Positions 7,898 through 15,683 of a stretch of 30,543 nucleotides of DNA are shown here, in pieces. The position numbers and the translations under genes were made by a program. Source of the DNA: an uncultured Oscillospiraceae bacterium (GTDB taxonomy: Bacteria; Bacillota; Clostridia; Oscillospirales; Ruminococcaceae); assembly GCA_900555435.1 (NCBI GenBank), contig USLH01000006.1:1-30543 (forward strand), in the 5' to 3' direction. The notes under the pieces are model-generated. The model was given only the letters and a program-made list of their open reading frames with translations. It was not told the origin of the DNA and made no database searches. Position 1 is the first letter of the stretch; every line of letters begins with the position of its first letter.

Positions 7898-7919
7898 TTC
7901 TTGTCACTCCTTTGACTAC

Positions 7920-8459
7920 TTACTTCTTACCAGTTTTGCCTTCTTTACGCTGAATCGTCTCATCAACGTACTTGATGCCTTTACCCTTATAGGGTTCGGG
8001 CGGGCGTTTCTCGCGAACGTTCGCCGCAAACTGGCCGACTGCCTGCTTATCCGGACCGGAGATCACGATCTTGTTGGGAGCAGGTACATCAATGTGGATG
8101 CCTTCGATTTCGGGCACGATCACCTGATGGGAGTAGCCAAGGTTCATGACCAAGTCTTTCCCCTGCTTCGCAGCACGGTAGCCGACGCCGTTGACTTCCA
8201 GCTCTTTGCTGAAGCCGTTGGTCACGCCGACGACCATATTCTCGATCAGAGTGCGGGTCAGACCGTGCAGAGAGCGATGCTCTTTGTCGTCGCTGGGGCG
8301 GGTGACCGTGATCACGCCGTTATCCAGAGATGCGGTCATGTCTTTGTGAATTTCTCTTTCCAGAGTTCCTTTGGGGCCTTTCACGGTGATGTGATGGCCG
8401 TCGATCTTCACGTCGACGCCGGAAGGAACCTGGATTGGTTTTCTGCCAATACGGGACAT
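7920..8459 (-). CDS. rplF: 50S ribosomal protein L6
   Basis: L6 lies near the GTPase-associated region of the 50S subunit. The chosen start gives a 179-residue product beginning MSRIGRKPI, the conserved N-terminus; an in-frame start 18 codons upstream would only add unconserved residues overlapping rpsH. Two L6 repeats are visible, the second ending in the family signature PEPYKGKGIKY followed by a lysine-rich tail. A GGAGGAA site precedes the ATG. It is 13 nt after rpsH. Confidence 0.97.
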   Translation of the reverse strand: MSRIGRKPIQVPSGVDVKIDGHHITVKGPKGTLEREIHKDMTASLDNGVITVTRPSDDKEHRSLHGLTRTLIENMVVGVTNGFSKELEVNGVGYRAAKQGKDLVMNLGYSHQVIVPEIEGIHIDVPAPNKIVISGPDKQAVGQFAANVREKRPPEPYKGKGIKYVDETIQRKEGKTGKK

Positions 8460-8472
8460 AGTCAGTTCCTCC

Positions 8473-8871
8473 TTACCACACAAATGCCAGGACTTCGCCG
8501 CCGACGTTTTCACGGCGAGCCTTTTTATCGGTCATAACGCCTTTGGAAGTGGAAACAATCGCCACGCCAAGACCCTTCATAACTTTGGGCATATCCTCAC
8601 AATTGGAGTAAATGCGCAGACCGGGCTTGGAGACCCGGCGCAGGCCGGTGATGACCGGAGCCTTGTTGGCGCCGTATTTCAGGGTCATGCGGATGACGCC
8701 CTGTTTGCCGTCTTCAATGACCGTGAAGCCTTTCACGAAGCCTTCGTCGACGAGGATCTGTGCGATGGCTTTTTTCATATTGGACGCGGGGATGTCCACC
8801 GTGTCGTGTTTCGCCGAATTCGCGTTGCGGATACGGGTGAGCATATCTGCGATGGTATCGGTGATTTGCAT
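8473..8871 (-). CDS. rpsH: 30S ribosomal protein S8
   Basis: S8 binds the central domain of 16S rRNA and in enteric bacteria represses the spc operon. The 132-residue product begins MQITDTIADMLTRIRNAN and ends with the signature STSKGVMTDKKARRENVGGEVLAFVW. Length and both ends match the family. I did not find a clear S8 target hairpin copied in the nearby mRNA. Confidence 0.97.
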   Translation of the reverse strand: MQITDTIADMLTRIRNANSAKHDTVDIPASNMKKAIAQILVDEGFVKGFTVIEDGKQGVIRMTLKYGANKAPVITGLRRVSKPGLRIYSNCEDMPKVMKGLGVAIVSTSKGVMTDKKARRENVGGEVLAFVW

Positions 8872-8899
8872 ACCGTCAACCTCCTTTACTCGGTATTGG

Positions 8900-9085
8900 T
8901 TACCAGCTGGCCTTCTTTACGCCAGGGATCTCGCCTTTGTAAGCCAGTTCCCGGAAGCAGATACGGCAAATGCCGTATTTCCGCAGGTAAGCGTGGGGAC
9001 GGCCGCAGATTTTGCATCTGTTATAGGCACGGGTGGAAAATTTCGGCTCTCTCTGCTGCTTGAGCACCATGGATTTTTTCGCCAT
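8900..9085 (-). CDS. rpsN: 30S ribosomal protein S14, zinc-type
   Basis: S14 is a 30S head protein. This is the short 61-residue zinc form (often called rpsZ or S14 type Z), with ligands C24, C27, C40 and C43 in the patterns CKIC and CRIC. The N-terminus MAKKSMVLKQQREPKF and C-terminus GEIPGVKKASW are typical. The long cysteine-free paralogue used under zinc limitation is not in this window. It sits between rplE (16 nt) and rpsH (28 nt). Confidence 0.97.
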   Translation of the reverse strand: MAKKSMVLKQQREPKFSTRAYNRCKICGRPHAYLRKYGICRICFRELAYKGEIPGVKKASW

Positions 9086-9101
9086 TTGTTACTTTCCTCC
9101 C

Positions 9102-9641
9102 TTATTTCGCAAACGGAGCGCCGAGAAGGCTCAGAAGCTCCCGGGCTTCCTCGTCGGTGTTCGCAGTGGTGATAAAGCTGATGTCCATGCCGCGGATCTT
9201 GTCGATCTTATCGTACTCGATCTCGGGGAAGATCAGCTGCTCTTTCAAGCCGACGGTGTAGTTGCCTCGGCCATCGAAGGAGTTCGGATTGATTCCGCGG
9301 AAGTCCCGGACGCGGGGCAGAGCCACGTTGAAGAACCGATCCATGAACTCATACATTTTTTCCGCGCGGAGGGTAACCTTTGCGCCGATTACCATGCCCT
9401 CACGGAGCTTGAAGTTTGCGATAGAGGACTTCGCAACGGTCAGAATAGGCTTCTGGCCGGTGATCGCCGCCAGATCCTTGACCACAGCGTCCATCACTTT
9501 GGAATTTTCACGAGCCTCACCGCAGCCGACGTTGATCACGATCTTTTCAAGCTTCGGGATCTGCATGACACTCTTGTAGCCGAACTTCTTCATCAGAGCC
9601 GGGGCTACGTCGCTCTTGTAATAATCTTTCAGACGGGCCAT
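9102..9641 (-). CDS. rplE: 50S ribosomal protein L5
   Basis: L5 binds 5S rRNA and contacts S13 and the P-site tRNA. The 179-residue product has the N-terminal KYKSVMQIPK-like region (FGYKSVMQIPKLEKIVINVG, about residues 19-38), the GQKPILTVAKSSIANFKLREG block, and RDFRGINPNSFDGRGNY. Length is exactly typical. It follows rplX by 16 nt in normal spc order. Confidence 0.97.
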   Translation of the reverse strand: MARLKDYYKSDVAPALMKKFGYKSVMQIPKLEKIVINVGCGEARENSKVMDAVVKDLAAITGQKPILTVAKSSIANFKLREGMVIGAKVTLRAEKMYEFMDRFFNVALPRVRDFRGINPNSFDGRGNYTVGLKEQLIFPEIEYDKIDKIRGMDISFITTANTDEEARELLSLLGAPFAK

Positions 9642-9657
9642 GTGTTCTCCTCCTTAC

Positions 9658-9975
9658 TTAAAAAGTTTCGCCGCACTTGCACTGGCGCTCTTTGGTGCCG
9701 TCCGCATTCACTTTGTGGTGGACACGGGTGGGCTTGCCGCACTTGGGGCAGACAAGCATCGCCTTGCAGGCGTACATGGGGGCTTCCGCTTTCACGATGC
9801 CACCCTGCTCGCCCATCTGGCGGGGCTTCACATGCTTGGTGACCAGGTTGCAGCCCTCGATGATGATCTTGCCCTCTTTGGGGCTGACCTCCAGGACCTT
9901 GCCCTGCTTGCCTTTATCCTTGCCGCTGATGATGACGACTTTGTCGCCGGTTTTTACATGAATTTTGTTGGCCAT
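9658..9975 (-). CDS. rplX: 50S ribosomal protein L24 with cysteine cluster
   Basis: L24 initiates 50S assembly by binding the 5' end of 23S rRNA. The start chosen gives 105 residues beginning MANKIHVKTGDKV; an upstream in-frame start adds six unconserved residues. The KOW motif is at about 8-35 (GDKVVIISGKDKGKQGKV). The C-terminal half contains CPKCG (C76, C79) and CKCGETF (C99, C101), suggesting a zinc ribbon as seen in many Clostridial L24 proteins but not in Escherichia coli. The metal binding is inferred from spacing only. Confidence 0.95.
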   Translation of the reverse strand: MANKIHVKTGDKVVIISGKDKGKQGKVLEVSPKEGKIIIEGCNLVTKHVKPRQMGEQGGIVKAEAPMYACKAMLVCPKCGKPTRVHHKVNADGTKERQCKCGETF

Positions 9976-9989
9976 TCTCCGCACCTCCA

Positions 9990-10358
9990 TCAAAGGACTT
10001 CCGGGGCGAGAGAGAGGATCTTCATGTAGTCTTTCTCACGAAGCTCTCTGGCCACCGGCCCAAAAATACGGGTGCCGCGGGGGTTCTTGTCATCACGAAT
10101 GATAACAGCCGCATTTTCATCGAAACGGATGTAGGTGCCGTCCTCCCGGCGAAGTCCTTTCACCGACCGAACGATAACTGCTTTAACCACATCGCCTTTT
10201 TTTACAACGCCGCCTGGTGTTGCTTTTTTGACCGAGCAAACCACAACGTCGCCAATGTTGGCGTACCGTCTTCCGGAACCGCCCAACACACGGATACACA
10301 TGAGTTCTTTAGCGCCGGTATTATCGGCCACTTTCATGCGTGTTTGCATCTGTATCAC
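9990..10358 (-). CDS. rplN: 50S ribosomal protein L14
   Basis: L14 forms intersubunit bridges and is the docking site for ribosome silencing factor RsfS. The 122-residue product starts with GTG (MIQMQTRMKVADNTGAKE) preceded by AAAGGAGG nine bases upstream, and ends REKDYMKILSLAPEVL. The central VVKKGDVVKAVIVR and GTRIFGPVARELR blocks are characteristic. It lies 59 nt after rpsQ, a slightly longer gap than its neighbours; no structure stands out there. Confidence 0.97.
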   Translation of the reverse strand: MIQMQTRMKVADNTGAKELMCIRVLGGSGRRYANIGDVVVCSVKKATPGGVVKKGDVVKAVIVRSVKGLRREDGTYIRFDENAAVIIRDDKNPRGTRIFGPVARELREKDYMKILSLAPEVL

Positions 10359-10417
10359 AGTGCGTTTCCTCCTTTCGGATTCAAAGAAGAATTTTCATTT
10401 GCGCATTCTGGCGCAGC

Positions 10418-10675
10418 TTATTTCGCCTTGGTGATGATCTCGGTGACTCTCCATCTCTTGTCCTTGGACAGAGGACGGGTCTCAGTCACAAGCACCTTGT
10501 CGCCTTCGTTGCAGATGTTTTCTTCATCGTGCGCTTTCAGCTTAACGGTGCGTTTGACGATCTTGTTGTAAAGGGGGTGACGAACGTTGTCCTGGATCGC
10601 AACCACGACGGTCTTATCCATCTTGTTGCTGACGACGATGCCAACCCGCGTTTTTCTGAGGTTTCTCTCGCTCAC
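10418..10675 (-). CDS. rpsQ: 30S ribosomal protein S17
   Basis: S17 is an early 16S rRNA 5'-domain binder with an OB fold. The 85-residue product has RKTRVGIVVSNKMDKTVVVAI at its start, HPLYNKIVKRT in the middle and the PLSKDKRWRV block near the end, all family hallmarks. It is 18 nt after rpmC. Length is typical. Confidence 0.97.
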   Translation of the reverse strand: MSERNLRKTRVGIVVSNKMDKTVVVAIQDNVRHPLYNKIVKRTVKLKAHDEENICNEGDKVLVTETRPLSKDKRWRVTEIITKAK

Positions 10676-10693
10676 AGCGTTTCCTCCTTATCG

Positions 10694-10888
10694 TTATCGG
10701 GCGCTCTCCTGCTCCTGGAGAACCGTCATGATCCGGGCAATGTCCTTCTTGACGGCTTTGATGCGCATCGGGTTGTCGAGCTGGTTGACTGCAAGCTGAA
10801 AGCGCAGGTTAAAAAGCTCGGCTTTCGAATCACTCAGCTTGGTCTTGAGCTCTTCCAAAGACATTTCTCTGATTTCCTTTGTCTTCAT
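10694..10888 (-). CDS. rpmC: 50S ribosomal protein L29
   Basis: L29 lies at the exit of the peptide tunnel and helps form the docking site for trigger factor and SRP. The 64-residue product is all-helical, starting MKTKEIREMSLEEL with the family LFNLRFQLAVNQLDNPMRIKAVKKDIAR block split around residues 26-53. Its ATG overlaps the rplP TGA by 4 nt, indicating translational coupling. Confidence 0.97.
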   Translation of the reverse strand: MKTKEIREMSLEELKTKLSDSKAELFNLRFQLAVNQLDNPMRIKAVKKDIARIMTVLQEQESAR

Positions 10889-11316
10889 TCTTGCTCACCA
10901 CCTGTCTCTTTTTCGGCAGCAACAAACTTGCACTTGATGGGCAGCTTGTTTGCGGCGAGACGCATAGCCTCGCGGGCCAGTTCTTCGGAAACGCCGCCGA
11001 TCTCAAACATAACACGGCCGGGTTTCACAACGGCGACCCAGTACTCGGGAGAGCCTTTACCTTTACCCATTCGGGTTTCGGCCGGCTGCTCGGTAACGGG
11101 CTTGTCGGGGAAAATCTTGATCCATACCTGACCGCCACGCTTGATGTAGCGGGTCATAGCGATACGGGCGGCCTCGATCTGGTTGGAGGTGATCCAGCAG
11201 GGTTCGAGAGCCTGCAGGCCGTAATCGCCGTAGGTAACGGTATTGCCGCGGGTAGCAGTGCCTTTCATACGGCCTCTCTGCTGACGACGGTATTTAACAC
11301 GCTTTGGAAGCAGCAT
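10885..11316 (-). CDS. rplP: 50S ribosomal protein L16
   Basis: L16 sits close to the A-site tRNA elbow and is needed for a functional peptidyl transferase centre. The 143-residue product begins MLLPKRVKYRRQQRGRMKG and has GDYGLQALEPCWITSNQIEAARIA, KIFPDKPVTEQPAETRMGKGKG and LPIKCKFV in order. It starts within the TAATG junction with the rpsC stop codon, sharing one base, and its stop codon overlaps rpmC. Confidence 0.97.
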   Translation of the reverse strand: MLLPKRVKYRRQQRGRMKGTATRGNTVTYGDYGLQALEPCWITSNQIEAARIAMTRYIKRGGQVWIKIFPDKPVTEQPAETRMGKGKGSPEYWVAVVKPGRVMFEIGGVSEELAREAMRLAANKLPIKCKFVAAEKETGGEQE

Positions 11317-12056
11317 TATTTGTTACCTCCTTCCGAACGAGGTCTGCGGTTGTTGCGGGGGCGGTCATCACGGCGGTCGCTTCTGCGGTCGTCACGAGGA
11401 GCCCGTGCAGGTTTCTTGGTCACTTCGCCTTTGAGAACCTCACCGGTGTAGATCCAGACTTTTACGCCGATCTTGCCGTAGGTGGTGTTCGCTTCAGCAA
11501 AGCCGTAGTCGATGTCCGCACGCAGGGTCTGCAGCGGAACGGTGCCTTCTTCATAATGCTCGGTACGGGCGATCTCAGCGCCGCCAAGACGTCCGCTTAC
11601 GCAGGTCTTGATGCCCTTTGCGCCGAGGCGCATGGTGCGGCCGATGCACTGCTTCATTGCACGGCGGAAGGAGATACGCTTCTCCAGCTGCTGAGCAATG
11701 TTCTCTGCCACCAGCTGAGCAGACAGATCCGGCTGCCGGACTTCCACGATGTTGATGTGGACGGGCTTGCCGATCATGGCCTCAACCTGCTGACGGAGCT
11801 TGTCGATCTTCGCACCACCCTGGCCGATGACCTGGCCGGGCTTTGCGCAGTGAATGTGAATTCTCACTTTCAGAGCGTCGCGTTCGATCTCAACACGGGG
11901 GATACCTGCTGCTTTCAGTTCCTCTTTGATAAAATTACGGACTTTGTAATCTTCAACAAGGATGTCGCCGAAAGCTTTTTTATCTGCAAACCAGCGGGAA
12001 TCCCAATCCTTAATGACGCCCACACGGAGCCCGTGGGGATTAACTTTTTGGCCCAT
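11316..12056 (-). CDS. rpsC: 30S ribosomal protein S3
   Basis: S3 forms part of the mRNA entry channel. The 246-residue product has the N-terminal MGQKVNPHGLRVG, a KH domain around residues 45-110 (VRIHIHCAKPGQVIGQGGAKI), and the C-terminal S3 domain with GRLGGAEIARTEHYEEGTVPLQT and GVKVWIYTGEV. It ends in a long Arg/Asp-rich tail (from about residue 215, with repeated DDRR/DRRDD), longer than in Escherichia coli but common in Bacillota. It follows rplV by 20 nt. Confidence 0.97.
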   Translation of the reverse strand: MGQKVNPHGLRVGVIKDWDSRWFADKKAFGDILVEDYKVRNFIKEELKAAGIPRVEIERDALKVRIHIHCAKPGQVIGQGGAKIDKLRQQVEAMIGKPVHINIVEVRQPDLSAQLVAENIAQQLEKRISFRRAMKQCIGRTMRLGAKGIKTCVSGRLGGAEIARTEHYEEGTVPLQTLRADIDYGFAEANTTYGKIGVKVWIYTGEVLKGEVTKKPARAPRDDRRSDRRDDRPRNNRRPRSEGGNK

Positions 12057-12076
12057 AGTTTACCTCCTCTTTCAGC

Positions 12077-12412
12077 TTATTCCTTTTCTTTCAAGGAAAG
12101 GGTGATATGCGAAGTCCTCTTCAGAATCCGATTTGCGCTGCCTTTGGACCGGGGAATCATGCGTTTCATGGTCGGGCCGGGGCAGACGAAGCACTCCGCC
12201 ACATACAGATTGTTCACATCCATGTTGAAGTTGTGATCCGCATTGGCGACGGCCGATTTCAGAAGCTTCAAAAGATATTCGCTGGCAGACTTGGGGGTCT
12301 GCTCCAGAATCGCCTGGGCGACTTTAACGTCCTTGCCCCGGATCAGATTTAAAACGATCTGAACTTTGCGGGGGGAGATCCGGACGTTTCTAAGGTAAGC
12401 CTTAGCTTCCAT
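12077..12412 (-). CDS. rplV: 50S ribosomal protein L22
   Basis: L22 lines the peptide exit tunnel, where its beta-hairpin is a known site of macrolide-resistance mutations. The 111-residue product contains RNVRISPRKVQIVLNLIRG near the start, the LLKSAVANADHN block and the hairpin region with GPTMKRMIPRSKGSANRILKRTSHIT. No insertion or deletion is evident in the hairpin. It follows rpsS by 21 nt. Confidence 0.97.
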   Translation of the reverse strand: MEAKAYLRNVRISPRKVQIVLNLIRGKDVKVAQAILEQTPKSASEYLLKLLKSAVANADHNFNMDVNNLYVAECFVCPGPTMKRMIPRSKGSANRILKRTSHITLSLKEKE

Positions 12413-12433
12413 TGAAAAATCCTCCTTTCGGCC

Positions 12434-12715
12434 TTAGTTTCCGTTATTCGATGTTTTGGATCCGGCGTGGCCTTTAAATGTTCTGGTGGGAGCAAACTCA
12501 CCGAGCTTGTGCCCGACCATATCTTCAGTAACGTACACGGGGACGTGTTTGCGTCCGTCATGAACGGCAAAAGTGTGTCCGACGAATTCGGGGAAAATGG
12601 TGGAGGAGCGGCTCCAGGTCTTGACGACCTTCTTCTCGCCCTTCTCGTTCATTGCCTCGACTTTTTTGTAAAGAGCAGGCTGTACAAACGGCCCTTTCTT
12701 AATGCTTCTGCCCAT
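12434..12715 (-). CDS. rpsS: 30S ribosomal protein S19
   Basis: S19 is in the 30S head with S13. The 93-residue product starts MGRSIKKGPFVQPALYKKVE and has SRSSTIFPEFVGHTFAVHDGRKHVPVYV (in blocks from residue 35) and GHKLGEFAPTRTFKGH, which are diagnostic. The start has AAAGGAGGATGAACC just upstream. Located between rplB (21 nt) and rplV. Confidence 0.97.
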   Translation of the reverse strand: MGRSIKKGPFVQPALYKKVEAMNEKGEKKVVKTWSRSSTIFPEFVGHTFAVHDGRKHVPVYVTEDMVGHKLGEFAPTRTFKGHAGSKTSNNGN

Positions 12716-12736
12716 GGTTCATCCTCCTTTCAGAAA

Positions 12737-13570
12737 TTACTTTGCGTTCCGACGTTTCACGATGAACTTATCCGAACGCTGGTGTTTCTTGCGGGTCTTG
12801 TAACCCAGAGTGGGCTTGCCCCAAGGAGTAACAGGGCCGGGACGACCGATGGGAGACTTGCCTTCACCACCGCCGTGAGGATGGTCACAGGGGTTCATGA
12901 CAGAACCACGGACGGTAGGACGCCAGCCCATGTGACGTTTCCGACCGGCCTTGCCGAGGGAGACGTTCTCATGGTCGATGTTGCCCACCTGGCCGATGGT
13001 CGCCATGCAGTTGGCAGAGAAATTCCGAAGCTCGCCGGAGGGGAGCCGGACCAGAGCGTACTCGCCCTCTTTCGCCATGAGCTGAGCCATGTTGCCGGCT
13101 GCACGGACGAGCTGGGCGCCTTTGTTGGGGTACATTTCCACATTGTGGATAAAGGTACCGACCGGGATGTTTGCCATGGGAAGAGCATTGCCGGGCTTGA
13201 TGTCGGCGTCAGCGCCGCTCCGGACAACGTCGCCCACTTTCAGGCCGTTGGGAGCAAGGATGTAACGCTTTTCGCCGTCCTCGTACTGCAGCAGCGCAAT
13301 GTGAGCCGAACGATTGGGGTCGTACTCGATGGTCTGAACGGTTGCGTTCATGCCGATTTTGTCCCGCTTGAAGTCGATCACGCGGTATTTGGTGCGGTTT
13401 CCGCCGCCGCGATGGCGAACGGTGATGCGCCCGTAGCTGTTACGGCCGGACTTTTTCTTCATGGGCTCGAGAAGGCTCTTCTCGGGGCCGCACTTGGAAA
13501 GAACGGAGTAATCCGTGACAGTCATCTGCCGTCTTGCAGGGCTGGTCGGGCTGAATGACTTAATAGCCAT
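12737..13570 (-). CDS. rplB: 50S ribosomal protein L2
   Basis: L2 is essential for subunit joining and peptidyl transferase activity. The start chosen (ATG, MAIKSFSPTSPARRQMT) gives 277 residues, the usual length; an upstream in-frame GTG abutting the Shine-Dalgarno sequence is less likely. Conserved blocks include GRNSYGRITVRHRGGGNR, VEMYPNKGAQLVRAAG, and the catalytic-region signature VMNPCDHPHGGGEGKSPIG. It is preceded by a 116-nt hairpin-rich spacer after rplW, which may carry regulatory structure. Confidence 0.97.
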   Translation of the reverse strand: MAIKSFSPTSPARRQMTVTDYSVLSKCGPEKSLLEPMKKKSGRNSYGRITVRHRGGGNRTKYRVIDFKRDKIGMNATVQTIEYDPNRSAHIALLQYEDGEKRYILAPNGLKVGDVVRSGADADIKPGNALPMANIPVGTFIHNVEMYPNKGAQLVRAAGNMAQLMAKEGEYALVRLPSGELRNFSANCMATIGQVGNIDHENVSLGKAGRKRHMGWRPTVRGSVMNPCDHPHGGGEGKSPIGRPGPVTPWGKPTLGYKTRKKHQRSDKFIVKRRNAK

Positions 13571-13686
13571 GTAATTCACTCTCCTAATTCGGTTTCGCGA
13601 GGAGCAGGGGTCGGGTGCTCCTCATACATCACCCAGGGGCGTTCTCGCCCCCTCAGGCATTGCGCCTGATGACCAGGACTGGCTTA
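13571..13686 (-). other. Structured rplW-rplB spacer (no gene)
   Basis: The 116-nt gap has no ORF but dense pairing potential on the minus strand. CATCA/TGATG (13627-13631 with 13667-13671) can enclose two hairpins, GGGGCG/CGCCCC with a 4-nt loop (13636-13651) and CAGGC/GCCTG (13654-13668, overlapping the outer stem by two bases). A further 7-bp hairpin GAGGAGC/GCTCCTC lies at 13599-13623. None has a T-run, so termination is unlikely. Adjacent genes in this operon are generally 1-30 nt apart, so the length and structure suggest a cis-acting RNA element. Confidence 0.55.
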
Positions 13687-13980
13687 TTATGCCATGCCCT
13701 CGAAGAACTCGATGGTCTTGGAGTCTTCGCTCAGCGTTACGATGGCTTTCTTCCAATCGGGTTTGTAGCCTTCGTTGCGGCCCATTCTTTTGAAGCGGCC
13801 CTTCACGCTGATGGTGTTGACCTTAGTAACCTTGACGCCGAAGATCTCTTCGACAGCCTTGGCGATTTCCACCTTGGTGGAATCCTTGGCGACCTTGAAG
13901 GTGTACCGCTTTGCGGCGACGCCGTCCAGGGACTTCTCAGAGATGACGGGGGCGATCACGATATCGTGCGCAAGTTTCAT
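13687..13980 (-). CDS. rplW: 50S ribosomal protein L23
   Basis: L23 is at the tunnel exit and is the main docking site for trigger factor and SRP. The 97-residue product has IVIAPVISEKSLDG near the start, YTFKVAKDSTKVEIAKAVEEIFGVKV, and a basic loop GRFKRMGRNEGYKPDWKKAIVTL. Its ATG overlaps the rplD stop codon in a TAATG junction, indicating coupling. Length is typical. Confidence 0.97.
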   Translation of the reverse strand: MKLAHDIVIAPVISEKSLDGVAAKRYTFKVAKDSTKVEIAKAVEEIFGVKVTKVNTISVKGRFKRMGRNEGYKPDWKKAIVTLSEDSKTIEFFEGMA

Positions 13981-14603
13981 TATGCGTACACCTCCTCGAT
14001 TTTCGCCACAGCGTCCTTCACAACCACAAATTTGCTGCAGTTGAGGACGTCGTAGACGTTCAGCGTGCTGACGGAAGCAGTCTTCACGCCGGGGATGTTG
14101 GCGAAGCTCTTTAAGGTCTTCTCGTCTGCGCCTTCCAGAACCACGAGGGTCTTCTTCTCGGCGCCGAGAGCCTTGAGCATGGAAGCCATGGTCTTGGTCT
14201 TGTAGTCCTCGGAAGCGATCTTGTCCACAACGACCAGTTCGCTGTCCAGAACCTTAGAAGAGAACGCAGACTTCAGAGCCAGGCGTTTCACCTTCTTGTT
14301 CATGCCGACCACATAATCCCGGGGCTTGGGTCCCAGAGCGATGCCGCCGTGGGTCCACTGAGGAGCGCGGGTAGAGCCCTGGCGTGCATGGCCGGTGCCT
14401 TTCTGTCTCCAGGGCTTACGGCCGCCGCCGCTGACCTCGGTACGGGTCAGAGTGGACTGGGTGCCCTGACGCTGGTTGGCCAGGTAGGAGACAACCGCCA
14501 GGTGCATGGCAGCCTTGTTGGGCTCAACGCCGAACACGGCCTCGGAAAGCTCGATCTCGGAAACGGCTTTGCCAGCCATATCAAATACAGAAACCTTAGG
14601 CAT
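13980..14603 (-). CDS. rplD: 50S ribosomal protein L4
   Basis: L4 lines the exit tunnel; in Escherichia coli it also represses the S10 operon by binding its leader. The 207-residue product has the tunnel loop with GGGRKPWRQKGTGHARQGS (about residues 60-78) and PQWTHGGIALGPKPRDY, followed by the globular domain. Length is typical. Because the S10 leader in this window contains a terminator hairpin, L4 is a candidate regulator, but that role is not established outside enteric relatives. Confidence 0.97.
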   Translation of the reverse strand: MPKVSVFDMAGKAVSEIELSEAVFGVEPNKAAMHLAVVSYLANQRQGTQSTLTRTEVSGGGRKPWRQKGTGHARQGSTRAPQWTHGGIALGPKPRDYVVGMNKKVKRLALKSAFSSKVLDSELVVVDKIASEDYKTKTMASMLKALGAEKKTLVVLEGADEKTLKSFANIPGVKTASVSTLNVYDVLNCSKFVVVKDAVAKIEEVYA

Positions 14604-14620
14604 TGGTATTCCTCCTTCCC

Positions 14621-15253
14621 TTATGCCTTCTTGCTGTCGGTGAGGACGACCAGGCCGCCCTTAGGGCCGGGGATCGCACCTTTAACAGCAATCAGATTGT
14701 TTTCCACGTCAACCTTGACCACTTCCAGATTCTGGACAGTGACCTGCTCGGAGCCCATGTGACCGGCCATGCCCTTACCCTTGAAGATACGGGACGGGTC
14801 GGAGATGGCGCCCATGGAGCCGGGCTGACGGCCTACAGGGCCGGTGCCGTGGGTGTGGCGAAGGGTCTTCTGGCCGTGACGCTTGATGGCGCCCTGATAG
14901 CCTTTACCTTTGCTCACGCCGCAGACATCGACTGCATCGCCGCAGGCGAAAGCATCTGCCTTGATGATATCGCCAATGTTGTAGGAAGCGCAGTCATCGA
15001 ACCGGAATTCCCGGAGAGACTTCTTCGGAGCAACATCTGCTTTGTCGAAATGGCCTTTCATGGGTTTGTTGACCTTATTGGCCTTTGCGTCGCCGTAGCC
15101 CAGCTGGACTGCATCGTAGCCGTCGTTCTGAACGGTCTTCTTCTGCACAACCGTGCAGGGGCCGACCTCAACGACAGTGACCGGAACGACTTTTCCGGAT
15201 TCATCGAAAATCTGGGTCATACCGATTTTCTTGCCGATGATACCTTTTTTCAT
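14621..15253 (-). CDS. rplC: 50S ribosomal protein L3
   Basis: L3 is one of the first proteins bound to 23S rRNA and its loop reaches the peptidyl transferase centre. The 210-residue product begins MKKGIIGKKIGMTQIFDESG and contains the family signature region KGKGYQGAIKRHGQ, HGTGPVGRQPGSMGAISDPSRIFKGKGMAGHMG in consecutive blocks, and KGAIPGPKGGLV. It follows rpsJ after a 118-nt spacer with hairpins and precedes rplD by 17 nt. Confidence 0.97.
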   Translation of the reverse strand: MKKGIIGKKIGMTQIFDESGKVVPVTVVEVGPCTVVQKKTVQNDGYDAVQLGYGDAKANKVNKPMKGHFDKADVAPKKSLREFRFDDCASYNIGDIIKADAFACGDAVDVCGVSKGKGYQGAIKRHGQKTLRHTHGTGPVGRQPGSMGAISDPSRIFKGKGMAGHMGSEQVTVQNLEVVKVDVENNLIAVKGAIPGPKGGLVVLTDSKKA

Positions 15254-15371
15254 CTTTCTTTCCTCCTATAAGGCTATTGGTTGGCATTTCACCAACTTGA
15301 CCTCCCGGATGCGGGATCCGCTTCCGGATGCGAGGCGTTCGGTCCGCAATTTTCGTGCGGCTCCGTCGGGA
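15254..15371 (-). other. Structured rpsJ-rplC spacer (no gene)
   Basis: No ORF is supportable in this 118-nt gap. On the minus strand it holds CCGCA/TGCGG (15344-15360), a GCGG/CCGC hairpin (15311-15321) flanked by two copies of CGCATCCGG, and GTTGG/CCAAC around a 7-nt loop just upstream of the rplC ribosome binding site. No T-run follows any of them. The hairpin next to the Shine-Dalgarno region could modulate rplC translation; this is inference. Confidence 0.45.
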
Positions 15372-15683
15372 TTACAGGTTGATCTCGATTTCAACGCCGG
15401 CGGGGAGCTCAAGGCCCTGCAGCGCTTCGACGGTCTTTGCGGAAGGCCGCAGCACGTCGATCAGACGCTTGTGGGTTCTCATCTCAAACTGTTCCCGGCT
15501 GTCTTTGTACTTATGAACAGCGCGGAGAATGGTCACGACCTCTTTCTCGGTGGGCAGCGGGATGGGGCCTGCAACTCTGGCGCCCGTACGCTTCGCCGTC
15601 TCCACGATCTTGGCCGCAGCAGCGTCCACCAAGGTGTGATCGTATCCTTTCAATCTGATTCTGAGCTTTTCTTTGACTGCCAC
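15372..15683 (-). CDS. rpsJ: 30S ribosomal protein S10
   Basis: S10 is in the 30S head and also (as NusE) joins NusB in antitermination complexes. The 103-residue product has KLRIRLKGYDHTLVDAAAAKIVETAKRTGA near the start, GPIPLPTEKE, and the SREQFEMRTHKRLID block. The start is GTG with AAGGAGG nine bases upstream; an ATG seven bases before it is out of frame. It is the first gene of the ribosomal operon, preceded by a leader of about 415 nt. Confidence 0.97.
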   Translation of the reverse strand: MAVKEKLRIRLKGYDHTLVDAAAAKIVETAKRTGARVAGPIPLPTEKEVVTILRAVHKYKDSREQFEMRTHKRLIDVLRPSAKTVEALQGLELPAGVEIEINL

